Below are positions 12,116-23,676 of a DNA stretch of 64,000 nt, in pieces. The stretch's first letter is position 1. Each line of letters begins with the position of its first letter. The notes under the pieces are model-generated. The model ran no database searches. It was not told where the DNA came from and was given only the letters and a program-made list of their open reading frames with translations. Source of the stretch: Phlegmacium glaucopus (taxonomy: Eukaryota > Basidiomycota > Agaricomycetes > Agaricales > Cortinariaceae); contig MU129987.1 of NCBI GenBank assembly GCA_015039465.1, positions 157,212 to 221,211 of the forward strand, read 5' to 3'. A program made the position numbers and the translations under genes.

Positions 12116-13463
12116 CACCAGATAAAGAAAGCACAGCCACCACAAAAAACCACATAATTACCATTTTTATCATAAAAATTCAATCACTATATATTCCTAT
12201 GATGCCATAATACATTTATCATACCAAAAAAATCATCCAAAATGATGCAGAACAGCTATGTTTCAAGTGTTTCACACTTTGTCACGTCTTTGGCAATGTG
12301 ACGTGACGTAACGCTGCCAAATCCGTAATAGACATTGCCCACCACAATTAGAAGCTGAGGGTAAAATGATGGTAGGGTAAAATGTACGGAGTTCACATGT
12401 CAAAATTACAACTCCGTGTTCGACTGCGAAATATAAGTGACCAAAATTATAATTAAATTTGCAGGAAGAATGTAGGACAGAAGGACGGCACTGCGAATGG
12501 ACTTGCAGGATGCGAATTGCAGCCAGATGTAGTATAGTGCAACTTGACACCTTGCTAGAAGGTCTATTCTTATCTATTCCTGCATGGTTCATTGTCAGCA
12601 TGAATAATTGTAATAGGGTTCGATAACCCTTACTGACGATGTTTATTCCAAACGAGATTCACGTCAATTGGAAATGTTCTGTGTATGGGAATTTGGACAG
12701 ACTGACAGAACTCGGCTTCACGGCCTCCAGGGCCTAGCTGGCAAAAATCGATTATCTATTCCCGGTCACCTAGTAAGTAGGAACTACTGTAAATTTCTTC
12801 ATTCTACGTTCATGCTAACGGCAAGCATGTCAACGAAATATTTTGGGCCACCTTCACCGCGAAATTAGAATTTTTGGAATGCGAAATCAGCCGCTCAGTG
12901 ACCTTCCAGTTCACCGTCTGACAGTAACCTCGTGTGCCTTCAGGAGACACCTAGATTCTTCGTGAATAACGGAGAGCTTGGTGCAAGTAGCCTGCAACCC
13001 TGGGATGATATAGGGTCAACGGTCTACATTGTAGCAACTAGGGCAGATTTAACAGACCATTAAATCCGGAATGGATAATAAAAGACAGGGAAAGATCGGC
13101 TGGAAACCACAGACAAGGAATCCAATCTCAGTAGGATAGCAATCTAACTGGAGTCATAATTCTGTTGTACAATTTAGGATGGAATAAGCATAACGGCATC
13201 TGGCTGTACAACTTAGCAGAATTTCTCAAGTCATTCTCCCTCTCAGCGGGTTCTCAGACTTCGCTGTTCATTTGGGCCCGAAGAGAAGATGAATCCGACA
13301 ACCGGCGGACGCATCCCTGTCGATGAGAAGAAGTTGTTCTAAAGGAGAATTGGTTCTTTGATAAAACTTTCGTGACAGTCGCAAGCATACAGATTGGAAT
13401 GCGGAGTCGGTATGAGCAAAGTGACAGGTTCTATGACGCGAGATAAGCCTGTTCACTGAAAAG
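12116..13463. other. Intergenic region before second terpene synthase
   Basis: No convincing exon was found. The AT-rich island ends near 12.3 kb, after which the composition is like that of the genes. A GATAAG word at 13442-13447 lies about 70 bp before the synthase start. Confidence 0.4.
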
Positions 13464-13474
13464 TATATATAAAA
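13464..13474 (+). promoter_or_regulatory. TATA box of sesquiterpene synthase
   Basis: Reads TATATATAAAA about 40 bp before the start codon at 13515, a good core-promoter match by sequence and spacing. A GATAAG word lies 17 bp further upstream. Confidence 0.5.
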
Positions 13475-13514
13475 CATAAAATACTGGGGATCTCGCTGAA
13501 AACTCACTGCATCT

Positions 13515-14804
13515 ATGGCTCCGCGACTCGGAATTACACACTTCCGTCTCCCAGATATCGTACCTGGAGAAGAGTGGCCATTCTCATGCCCTACACATTC
13601 TCTGGCCGCGAAAGCGAATACAGAAAGCTTACGATGGCTCAAGAGCTTTGGCCAGCATAGCGAAAGAGCTCTGCTGAATTTTTCGCGGTACAGGATCGAT
13701 GTCCTTGTATCATGGTCGTATCGGCATTCCGGTCCTGATCACTACCAGCTGTGTTCAGATTTAATGTATTTGTACTGGCTGATCGACGACATCACGGATA
13801 AGCAGACGACAGAGGCCGCTCTAAGGGAAGCAGATCATATGAAGATAGCCTTGGCGTAGGTCCAATGTTTCCATCTTGACATATCGACTCAGTTCCTTTG
13901 CAGAGACCCGTTTGCACCACCACCACAAAATGAAGCAGTTCTAGGAAAAGCAGTGCGAAGGTTAGTAAAACGTTGATGTCAAATTTCACTATGCCAACTA
14001 CCAACAGCTTCTGGGGCACGGTCCTCACAAAACTTAACCCTCCTCCGCAATCGAAGGCCCGGTTTATCAAAAATTTCACGTCATACATAAATTCACTGCC
14101 AGAAGAAGCTGAGGATCGGCAGACTGGGCGCCTTCGGAACATTGAAGAGCATTTCCATCTCCGTCGCCGAACCGGAGGTCTTTTGCCTTCGTTTGATTTT
14201 ATATACATGCCTTTCGAGCTTCCAGACGCGATCGCAGACCACCCACACATCAACAGAATGACGCTTGCAGTAGGAGACCTAGTTATTACCGCGAATGTGA
14301 GTCGGCAGGAGCAAGTGCCCCTTTCTTCACTGACCGAATTTCATTATGAAGGATATTTATTCCTGGAACGTCGAACAAGCCGGAGGTCAAATGACTGTCG
14401 CGCACAATATAGTCGACGTCGTTAAGCGGGAAAAAGGACTCGACATGCAAGGAGCTTTCGATTTTGTAGAAGGGATGTACTTGGACATCCAAAAAGGTCT
14501 TTTAGACGATTTGAAGAATATACCAACCTTTGAAGGGCCTGAAAACAAAGTCCTGAAGTTCTACGTCGAGGGACTGGTGGAATGGGTTCAAGGGAATGTC
14601 GAGTTTTCGTTGGCGAGCGGCCGTTACTTCAGGGACTTAATGGGAGACGCCGACATACGGAAGACAAGGTTGGTAGCCATCTACCCTCCAAAACGCTCCT
14701 TGTTGGGTCTTTGGGCCATGCTGCAGGCCTATTTTGCTTTCTTTATGGCTTGGTTAATGTATATGATCCAGCGCTACATTCTTCTCCGTTACAAACAGCT
14801 TTAA
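13515..14804 (+). CDS. Class I sesquiterpene synthase with hydrophobic C-terminal tail
   Basis: Four exons (13515-13855, 13904-13960, 14008-14296, 14352-14804) give 379 residues with clean splice phases. The Asp-rich motif WLIDDITDKQ (DDxxD type, about residue 95) and the NSE motif NDIYSWNVE (formed across intron 3, about residue 229) bind the Mg2+ that ionises farnesyl diphosphate. The late RY pair (SGRYF) is also present. All motifs are canonical, so an active basidiomycete enzyme is expected; the product cannot be read from sequence. It is about 35-40 residues longer than usual because after KTRLVAIYPPK the frame continues into a strongly hydrophobic stretch (LLGLWAMLQAYFAFFMAWLM, about 342-372) ending in basic residues. 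This tail could anchor the enzyme to a membrane or be a mis-read exon end. Confidence 0.9.
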
Positions 14805-16178
14805 GTAGAACTCCGCCTATCCAAGTAGTATAGCTTTAGATGAAAAGGACTGGCTTGATAGTTATTGCCTGTCAGATTGTCGTAACAGGGAGCGTTGAGA
14901 CAAAGATTTCATACACGGCGGACGAGGCTTGGGAAGAAATGCTAAAGTCCAACAATCCCTGATCCAAAAGAACATCAATCATCTCCAAAGCCAGGCGAAA
15001 CGCTAGTTACGCCACAAAATTTGAATGAGAAAAGGGGTTAACCATTTAATCTCGGCCACCCCAGCGGTCGATCTTGTGCGCAGGTCATGGCCCACGCCCG
15101 CTGAACGGTATTTGTGTTATTGGCCGTTTGCAATGAAGTTGCGGTGGTCACATTACGTGACACGTAGGCGATCTTCCGCCATCCAAAGTTCCGAATGAAT
15201 TATCTTGGGGATTACTGCGCGTAGAACAATAGAATTTGTGTGCCGAAATGGTCTTGATGAGCAGATGTGCGCCGAGCTTGAACCATACAATTTGGTAAAG
15301 ATTTGATAGTGCCCGAAAATATGGCCCGCATACCATTTGCATAGCATGCCAATTCTTTCAGAGAACAGATATTCGGTACCCTAATAAGTGCACCCCATGC
15401 TGTGGAAATTCTTGTTCGCTACGCTCAAAGTTACCGCATTTCTCAGATGTGGCTAAAAAAACAAATTTCTGTCACGCACTGTCCAAAACGATGTAGTCAC
15501 GCCTTATAATGTTGTCACGAATGCGACACCCGTCACAGCCGTAGAGATCCAATGCGGCAACTTTGATTCTTACCACCACAGTAACTTGCGTGGACAGATT
15601 GTAGTTTCGAAGATGGGGCCTCGTGTGGGAAGTTGTGTCAAAAATTGCCCATGGGGAAAGACTCCGAAAGAGACCTGAAGTCGTGACACCGAAACCCGTC
15701 ACTCTCAGACTCTAGAACAAGAATTCGATAATTCAAGCTCCACAACATGAACATTTACCAAATTTTCAGGGGGAGCACTTGATAGAATACCAAGGAACTG
15801 TTCTCTGAAATAATTGTATTTTTCTACCCTGTCATTGTCAGATGTTCATGTCATTTCCGGGCACTATTAATTCTTTACCAAATCAGCTCAGACACAACAT
15901 CTCCTCATCATGATCACGACAATTCCGGAATTCTTTTATTGCTCCACACTGGCAGCTCCTCATCTTTGGAGCGGGAGATTGCCCTCGTATCACGATTCAG
16001 ACTCCACCGTGGCTAACTTCGTTGCAAATATCTCACGAAGGTCCCGAAGTTAATATGCCACGAACCCTCACCGCGGAAACTGTATGAGCAGACTCTCTCA
16101 ACGCCTGACTTGACAGTTATCAAGTTAATATGGAAATGTACATGCACAAGTATATAATTTTTTGCGAACCCCCCCTTT
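14805..16178. other. Intergenic region, no gene seen
   Basis: I see no exon with family resemblance, no tRNA and no clear repeat. Several 60-76-residue frames on the minus strand look like chance. Confidence 0.45.
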
Positions 16179-18430
16179 CTAACGGGTATATTTGCTGAGA
16201 GAATACGAAGCATTGATCATTTCAGCCCGCTTGACATCTCGCACTTTCACATCACAAACGAAGGACTTGGGTGCCGGCTCTAGTCCAGGCTAGAAGGGCC
16301 AAAATTCATTAAAACAGATACTGGAATAGTATGGGACGTAAGTACCTCCAAATACCAGTTCTTCACCAAGTCAAAGGGCTCGGCTCCGCTCAAAAGGACT
16401 AAAATTAAATGCCCATACAAGTTTCATAGCATTCAAAGCCTGAAAATTTGGGTTAGTCGTAGAAGAAAGGAATCCAATTATTGACTGCTTGCGGTTATGC
16501 GACGGCTCATCCTTTCACCGGGGAAAATTAGATATCATTCAAAGATATTTCCATATTTCTATTATGTAAAAGAATAGAACTCATTCACTCTGCCCACCCC
16601 AGATTCAAAGTTGTCTCGGAAATTCGCAATATCCGCCCCAGGTTTAGTCCCAAAGTTAGCTTCGAGGAAACGCTCTGGTCGGAAGGTCTCTGGTTCTTCA
16701 TAAAGATCTATCGCAACTGACCAGGGTCATGCACTAGAATCCCTGTGATGTGCGTTAAATCAGTGTCAACGGACCGGGCAAGGACTGTTTTACATACACG
16801 TATTAATAAAGAGTATAGAGCCCTTTGGGATGACATAGCCCTCGTACTACGACAGAGGATTAATGTCACTCCTAGGAAAGGGGTCGGCTGACGTACAGGG
16901 ATATCTTCACTCGTGTGCATGAGAGCTCTGAAACAATGGGTCTATTTGATTTCCAAATGGTAAAAAAATTGAAGATTATCAAAAACTTACCTCGTTGACG
17001 AAAGCTTGCAAGTATTGACAATGTTTCATAGTCTGGCGAATTCGGCATACGACCGGAACCTATGACTGTATTGATTTCATTTTGGATGCGTTTATGGTAT
17101 TTTGGGTATGACAAGAGAGCAAGTAGGAAAGAAACTGAGGTTTCTGCGCCTGCATCCATAAGCGTTGCACCAAGGTACCTGGGGGTTGAATTGTTAGGTG
17201 TTAGTTTTGGCAGGAGGTAGAAAGTCAGTGGACGGACGAGATATCACCCGGCTCTTGCTGACGGTCCAGCACCTTCTCAATGTAACATCCCGTACCGCGT
17301 CCCATTTTGGCTGTTTGGTCGCACTCATCCAAATGTGAGTCGTAAAGGAGATCGCGCACCGACTTCATAAGATTCCAGTGAGCTGTCCACTGAAAGGATT
17401 GCATTATTAGAAGAAACTCTGACGGTGGGAGGTTGGAAGACCTTACCGGAGCCAACCAGCGGGCAATATATTTGATCCACGGCTTGATTTCAACAGGAGG
17501 AAACCTGGTTGAGTCGTTGACCTCATTCACCAACTTAATTTCTTGGGCATACACCTCTGCTTCGCTATCCTTAAAAACTGGGAAGCTCGCTTTCCATACA
17601 CAAGCGATGCGACCAAGGACGCTGATATGAGTGTATAGATCCTGCCAAGGTCAAGTGTCAAAACGTGAACAAAGTTAAGACGATTAAAGCACAAACCTGG
17701 GGGGATGTGAGGAGATCGTGTAAGAGTTGAAGGGATTCAACTTTTTGAGTAGGCAAATGCCTGTCAACTGCTTCTGCTGCGAGGAACACATCTGGAAAGC
17801 CTTTCGTGCACAGCGTCAGACACCCGTGTCTACGCATAAAGCTCAGACTACATCGCCTACCAAGGAATGGCACCGATTAACTAGCAGGTGAAGACCGTCG
17901 GTAGTGAATTGCATAATTGAACGAGGGCGACCTGCAATCAAGGAACTAGTTTTATCCAGCTGCGGTCTTTAACCGCGGAAGGACTCGAGAGTGCGATCAT
18001 GGTGCTATTGAAAACCTTGAGCACGAGTCAACAAAGTGGGTAGAGGTCCTGAGGAAAAAGAATCACCGAAAAGAGGGCCACAGAGTCTCTCGCCCATGAT
18101 ACAAATCTAGGGAGGGGGTCAAGTTTTTTTTCGTTGATGAAAAGACCTAATTGGGAAGAATGGTTGCTCGTCTCGATTTGGAGCGCTGAGTCATGTGGCA
18201 TGCCAACTTTGAGGTCACTTATAAACTAACAGAGACCTGGTGCAAAGATCGCGATTGATAAATCAAAGAAACAAAGCTTGACCCGACAAGGTTTTCTAAA
18301 CCAGCCGTAACTACTGCACTGACTGTAGGTGGATATTTCCGATAATTGTTTGGCGACCCAGGCGGCAAATGCCGTTCTTGCTCTCCAGTACCCCAAAGAG
18401 CCAGGGTAAGCAACCGGATGGGATCCATGA
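16179..18430 (-). pseudogene. Cytochrome P450 pseudogene (copy 1)
   Basis: A broken paralogue of P450-A and P450-D. Recognisable pieces in order are LPPGSPN near 18360, FLAAEAVDRHLPTQ near 17780, KPWIKYIARWLAP near 17470, CYIEKVLDRQQEPGD near 17270, the I-helix MDAGAETSVSF near 17150, FRPERFL with FGTKPGADIANF near 16650, and a C-terminal block to a stop at 16179. Damage: in the heme loop the Cys codon position reads TTC (Phe, 16523-16525) and the adjoining 3' splice AG is gone. Compared with the duplicate copy, a 12-nt piece before LALLSYPKY is missing, and one extra base near 17025 shifts the frame just before the ExxR region. The N-terminal exon is also out of frame. It cannot give a working P450. 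Confidence 0.8.
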
Positions 18431-18806
18431 GATGAGTACTTGAGCTCTGGATCTGAGTACTGACCGAATTTTACTAGGACAATCGTCGCTCGATACATTC
18501 ATCTAGGGCAGGTCATCCCGATCTGACAGGACACTCTTATCTCCTGGCTCTGTCTGATTGTTCCAGAAGACTTCTCTTATCAGACCCCTCAGTAATATAA
18601 AAACGGAGTTGCGTCCGCAAATGCAAATGCGATAAGGAAATCATGACGTCAGCATATCCTTACTTTCCTACTGTCATCCTCGTCCTATTATTCGCTTACG
18701 CATTATTCAAACCAAGAGCCTTGGCAAAAATTAGAGGTCCACCCAGTCCTTCATTCTGGCTGGGTAAGTTATGCATGTAACCAGATTACATCTTGAGTAT
18801 CAGTGG
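16709..18806. repeat. Segmental tandem duplication, unit 1
   Basis: This ~2.1 kb unit carries most of the minus-strand P450 pseudogene, the shared upstream region and the first exon of a plus-strand P450. It is closely similar (about 90% by eye where aligned) to the following unit. Its start shares TATCGCAA with the junction at 18807 and with 21045. Confidence 0.8.
18643..18763 (+). pseudogene. Orphan first exon of a plus-strand P450
   Basis: An almost identical copy of exon 1 of the intact P450 at 20819: it starts MTSAYPYFPTVILVLLFAYA and ends at the same intron donor. The next exon survives only as a fragment ending in TATCGCAA at 18814, where it runs into the duplicated minus-strand P450 sequence. 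About 62 bp, including the intron acceptor, is missing relative to the intact copy. The gene is therefore beheaded after its membrane anchor. Confidence 0.85.
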
Positions 18807-18810
18807 TATC

Positions 18811-20640
18811 GCAACTGACCAGGGTCATGCATGATATTCCCTGTGATGTGCCTTAAATCAGTGTCAACGGACCGCGCAAGGACAGCTTTACATACACGTA
18901 TTCATAAAGAGCATAGAGCCTTTTGGGATGACATAGCCCTCGTACTACGACAGAGGCATGAGAGCTCTGTAACGATGGGTCTCTATTTAGCAGATCGTTA
19001 AATGGTAAAAAAAATTGAAGATTATCAAAAACTTACCTCGTTGACGAAAGCTTGCAAGTACGACAATGTTTCATAGTCTGGCGAATCCGGCATACGACCG
19101 GAACCTATGACTGTATCGATTTCGTTTTGGATGTGTTTATGGTATTTTGGGTATGACAAGAGAGCAAGTACAAATGCCTGTAGGAAAGAAACTGAGGTTT
19201 CTGCCCCTGCATTCATAAGCGTTGCACCAAGGTACCTGGAGGTTGAATTATTAGGTATTAGTTTTGGCAGGACGTAGGAAGTGTCAGTAGGCGGACGAGA
19301 TATCTGTTCGTGATAAACCCTGCTCTTCCTGGCGGTCCAGCACCTTCTCAATCTAACATCCCGTACCGCGTCCATTTTGATTGCTTGCTCGCACTCATGT
19401 TGTGGAGATGATTGCGCACCGACTTCATGAGGTCACTGTGTGCCATCCACTGAAAGGATTGTATCATCAGCTACTCTGATGGTGCGTGGATGAAAGGCCT
19501 TACCGGAGCCAACCAAAGGGAATGTATTTGATCCACGGCACGATCTCAAGAGGGGGAAGTTTAGTTGTGTCGCTGACCTCTTTCGCCAATTTAACTGCTT
19601 GGGCATATTCCTCTGCTTCGCTATCTTTAAAAACTGGGAAACATTTTCCATACACAAGGGAGACCAGGGACGCTGTGGTGCGTACGATATGGGTGTATAG
19701 ATCCTACCAGCGTCCAGTGTCAAAACGTGAATAAAGTCAAGACGATTAAAGCACACCTCCGGGATTGTGAGGAGATCGTGTAGGAGCTGAAGGGATGCAG
19801 TTTCTTGAGTAGGTAAATGCCTGTCAACTGCTTCTGCCGCGAGGAACATCTGGAAAGCCATTCGGGCGGGGCGCCAGACACCCGTGTCTACAAATAAAGC
19901 TCAGACTACATCGTCTATCAAAGAATGGCACCAGTTAACTCACTCGCACATTCCATAGCCATGTGAAGACCGTCGGTAGTGAATTGCATAATTGAACGAG
20001 GGCGACACTGCAGCCAGGGAATTAGTTTTATCGAGTATGTGTTTGACCGCAGAAGGACTCGAGAGTACGATCATGGTGCTATTGAAAACCTTGGTCTAAA
20101 TCATACGCGAGTCAACAAAGTGGGTAGAGGTCCTGAGGAAAAAGAATCACCGAAAAGAAGGCCCTATATTCTGTAGCCCATGATGCAAATCTAGGGAGGT
20201 ATATGAGGACCCTCGCGATTTCAATTAACTACTGCACTGTCAGACTGTAGCCAAGCTGTAGGGAAGCAGGTGGATATTTCCGATAATTGGTTCTGCTTTT
20301 GCTGTTTGTGCCGTGGGAATATGAATTTGGCCTTCACATGATCTTATGAACAAACAAAGACACGTCCGATCGCGTCGTCGCGTTCTGCCTCCTTCCATCG
20401 ATGAGCACGTTTAAACACATTTTCATCATGCTTCCGGCCCAGTTCAACTCTATAAGTCTTTATGGGAAAGATTGAGGCATGTTGACGCCTAAATTTAAAT
20501 TGACATCAACTGCCTCACGTGATTCCCGAGAACGCCAAAGGCTGAGGACCTCTAACCACCAAATCCAGGCTATTAGGTGGTCCAGGCAGCAAACGCCGCT
20601 TTTGCCCTCCAAGCCAACTTAGTCCAAGCCAGCCACCCCA
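18811..20640 (-). pseudogene. Cytochrome P450 pseudogene (copy 2, lacks heme loop)
   Basis: A duplicate of the P450 pseudogene at 16179-18430. Pieces seen are RLLPGPPNS near 20605, PIIGNIHLLP near 20290, FASWATEYRAFFS near 20180, FLAAEAVDRHLPTQ near 19830, the I-helix MNAGAETSVSF near 19215 and SPDYETLSYLQAFVNEV near 19050. The frame through the I-helix and K-helix approach is better kept here than in copy 1. The copy is cut at the duplication junction (18807-18814), so the PERF and heme-binding exons are absent. Insertion between the proline hinge and PIIGNIHL and frame breaks around 19450-19700 also disable it. Confidence 0.8.
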
Positions 20641-20771
20641 AATGATTGAAAGGGACGATCGTCGATCACCTTTATGCAGACCAGGTCATCCCCATCTGAC
20701 ATGAAAAAGACTCTTATCTACTGGCACTATCTGATTGTTCCAGAAGACTTGTCTTATCAGCCTCTCAATAT

Positions 20772-20778
20772 TATAAAA
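20772..20778 (+). promoter_or_regulatory. TATA box of P450-C, with upstream GATA words
   Basis: TATAAAA lies 41 bp before the start codon at 20819. CTTATC words (GATAAG on the other strand) at about 20712 and 20752 could bind GATA factors. The same arrangement is kept upstream of the orphan exon at 18643, which shows that the promoter was inside the duplicated unit. Confidence 0.5.
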
Positions 20779-20818
20779 ACGCAGTTGCGCATGCAAAAGC
20801 AAGTGCGATAACTAAATC

Positions 20819-23260
20819 ATGACGTCAGCATACCCTTACTTTCCTGCTGTCGTCCTCGTCCTATTATTCGCTTACGCATTATTCAAACCAAGAGCCTTGG
20901 CGAAAATTAGAGGTCCACCCAGTCCTTCGTTCTGGCTGGGTAAGTTACGCCCATGTAACCAGATTACCATGGTCTTGAACATTCCTAGGACACGAGCTTG
21001 AACTGCGAACTCAATCAGACGCAGGGGATCTTGAGTATCAGTGGTATCGCAAATATGGCGGGGCATTCAAAGTCCTAGGCTGCTTGGGTGTATGTTCTTT
21101 CCCAATCTCCAGTCTTTGTCTCGTTCTCAAACCCGGCCATAAATCAGGAACCGATCTTGTACATTGTTGACCCCAAAGCCCTCCACTATGTCATTCAGGC
21201 AGGCGGCTACGATTTCCCCAAACCACACGATATGACCTTGGAATTGCAAGCTTTGATGGGTCGTGGACTTGCTGCTTCGCCAGGTAAAACATTTAATCTT
21301 ATATTTGAACCAGCTTAACTCACAATGCCAGCTGGAGACATTCATCGACGTCAGAGAAAGGTCATGACTCCTATATTCACTCTCCCACAACTCCGCAGTT
21401 ACCTTACGGTCTTTCAACGTCTCTCCAATAAGGCATCTCTCTCTCTCTGATCTTCCTATATCCCCAACTCATATATCTCTTGTAGTTCATTCAGAAACAC
21501 CTCGATGATACCCAAGGCGGGAATCAGGATCCCATAAATATAGCATTATGGCTTCCAAATTTAACGTTAGATACCATATCTGAATGTACGTTGACCTATC
21601 CTTCTCGATCGTGCAAGGAAATCACAATTTTAAAGGTGCCTTTCGGTTCAAATGGGGCGCCATCGAAGGTAAAGAGAACGTGCTGACGCCTTTAGCGGCT
21701 ACGCTTGCGTACGTTTAATGATCCTTCCTATCATTTTTATTGAATTAAACTCGTGTATTTGACAGATCCACAGTATACTACCAACCCTCTGAATTTGAAA
21801 CTGTCTATCGGTCTATTTGGCGCCACCTGCCAGTGAACATCTTGGACGCCTTACACAGGGTGTATCCTATGAGGGCTTTTCGTGCGGCTTATCCATTCCT
21901 ATCCAAATCAAAAGCGCTAGGTCGGGAATTACTGCAGCAGAGGATACTAGAACCGGACGGCAGCCAAGCACGGGATGCACTCAACGTTTTAGGTAAGTTC
22001 TTACCATCAGAACTTTGTATTTCCCCTTTGGATGCACTCATATTAAAAACACGCCCACCCTCTAGCCCGGGCCAACCAATCAGAAGACCCTACACGGCGT
22101 CTTGATGAGGATGAGGTGTTGTCCCAAATAGCGCAAGTATCTCTTTTTTCGATGGATAGCCCAACCTTGTCACTGATTTCAGATGCTTTTAGGACCCTTA
22201 TCTTTGCTGGACATGAAACTACAGCGGCGACCATGACATGGTTATTATATGAACTCTCTCGACATCCAGACCAACAGCGTAGGCTACGCGAAGAGATTAA
22301 AGAAGCACGCAACAAACGTGGACCTGGAAACGCCTTGCAATTAGAAGATCTCGATATTCTTCCTTTCTTCAATGCTCTTATTAAGGTAAGCTCCATGATG
22401 AAAGCCCGTTATCCTACTGAATGGGCATTCAAGGAAACGCTGCGTTTACATACTATTACGATTTGCTTACCGCGGGAAGCTGGTAAAGACGATGCCATAC
22501 CACTTTCCGAATCCATCATGTCCAAAAGTGGTGAATATATCCAAGAAGTTCATGTCAAGAAAGGACAGAGGATCATTCTGCAGGTTTCTGCTTACCAACG
22601 GTTTGGCTTCAGAACTTTCATTGTCTACTTGCTTCCTTATTCTACTACATAGACTGCCTGAGGTCTGGGGAGAAGATGCGGACTTGTGGAACCCTGAAAG
22701 ATTCCTAGATTCAAAGGATGATTCAAAGAACAAACTCGGGTTGATTGGCAATCTGTAAGCATTTGATATAGCTTTGCCAGGTGGATTTTCTTTGAGACAC
22801 ATTATATTCCCTATAGTCTGACATTCAGTGAGCTATGTTAATCAGTGATGGGATAAAACTAAAACAATTCTTGGTAGGTGGAGGAATCAGGGGTTGTATA
22901 GGGTAAGTAACTACGATCCCTAGACGTTTCTAAGCTAATCATAGCACCGCAGCTGGCGCTTCGCGTAAGTAACTTCTCTTTACTTCGTTCAGGAACTCAT
23001 AGTGATTCCTTGGGGGGCAGCGTCTTACAAATCCAAGGAGTCATAGCCGAACTGATCCAGAAGCTCGAGTTCTCCCTCCCTGTGGAACCCATTGATATCG
23101 TTGGGGCACCTATAGGACTCACCGGTGTGTTCTTTTATATCCCTCATCGAGTTTATCCTCACCATTCACGAACACAGACGTAACTCCAATGATACGTGGA
23201 CAGCCGGAAAAGGGTACCAGCCAGCTGCCGCTGCGAGTAACAGCTGTTCAGGATGATTAG
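20819..23260 (+). CDS. Cytochrome P450 monooxygenase, intact (P450-C)
   Basis: An ER-anchored heme monooxygenase from a different P450 family than P450-A and P450-D. It begins MTSAYPYFPAVVLVLLFAYA (membrane anchor), then the hinge IRGPPSPSFWLGHE. The I-helix reads IFAGHETTAATMTW, the K-helix ExxR is KETLR, the PERF motif is WNPERFL, and the heme loop FSGGIRGCIGWRF with its Cys ligand is assembled from three tiny exons near 22816-22966. The next acceptor is at 23024, giving VLQIQGVIAELIQKLEF, and the last exon ends at the TAG at 23258-23260. More than ten short introns were placed by frame and motif; no damage was found. It is the surviving downstream member of the duplicated P450 pair and probably oxidises a lipid or terpenoid. 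Confidence 0.9.
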
Positions 23261-23676
23261 GCGCTTCTTTGCATCGTATGGCCAATGTAACAACAAATTG
23301 TATTCCATTCTTTTCACGTGTAATAAAAAAATGTCAGTCCTCTATGCAATGGATCTGCCCGTGAAAGAGACCGAGTTATGATATGTCTCCGTATACCAAG
23401 ACGAGATTTAAAGCCTAAGGCCTAAGGAGTTATGCATTGGTTATCGGGCGAATGGTTAAGAGGGGGTAGGTTGGCAGGCATGAGGCCTGCTTATTGACGC
23501 TGTCGTAGGAAGAACTCGCTAAGCGTATAGCAAGAGTTCAGTACCACCCAATTCTGATGATTCATTTTCTTCATATATGAAAAATGACGGAACACGATAA
23601 CACTATATTGGTAGGAAGTACAAAATTACAAGTTACAATCAGAATTTCATCGCCTTACACTATCTCAACAAGACAC
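23261..23676. other. Convergent intergenic region
   Basis: Holds the 3' ends of two convergent P450 genes. No further gene or repeat was recognised. Confidence 0.5.

Larger units (their letters stand above)
18807..21044. repeat. Segmental tandem duplication, unit 2
   Basis: The second copy of the duplicated segment, 2.24 kb. It differs from unit 1 by indels, including a loss of about 65 bp near 18955 and an insertion of about 300 bp (roughly 20300-20590) that splits the P450 N-terminal exon. The plus-strand P450 continues intact from its end. Confidence 0.8.

Noticed and set aside
14672..14770. An intron removing the hydrophobic tail of the sesquiterpene synthase (gttggt to ccag)
   Set aside because: The splice is possible, but the resulting C-terminus also matches no family end and the donor is weak, so the simpler open frame was kept.
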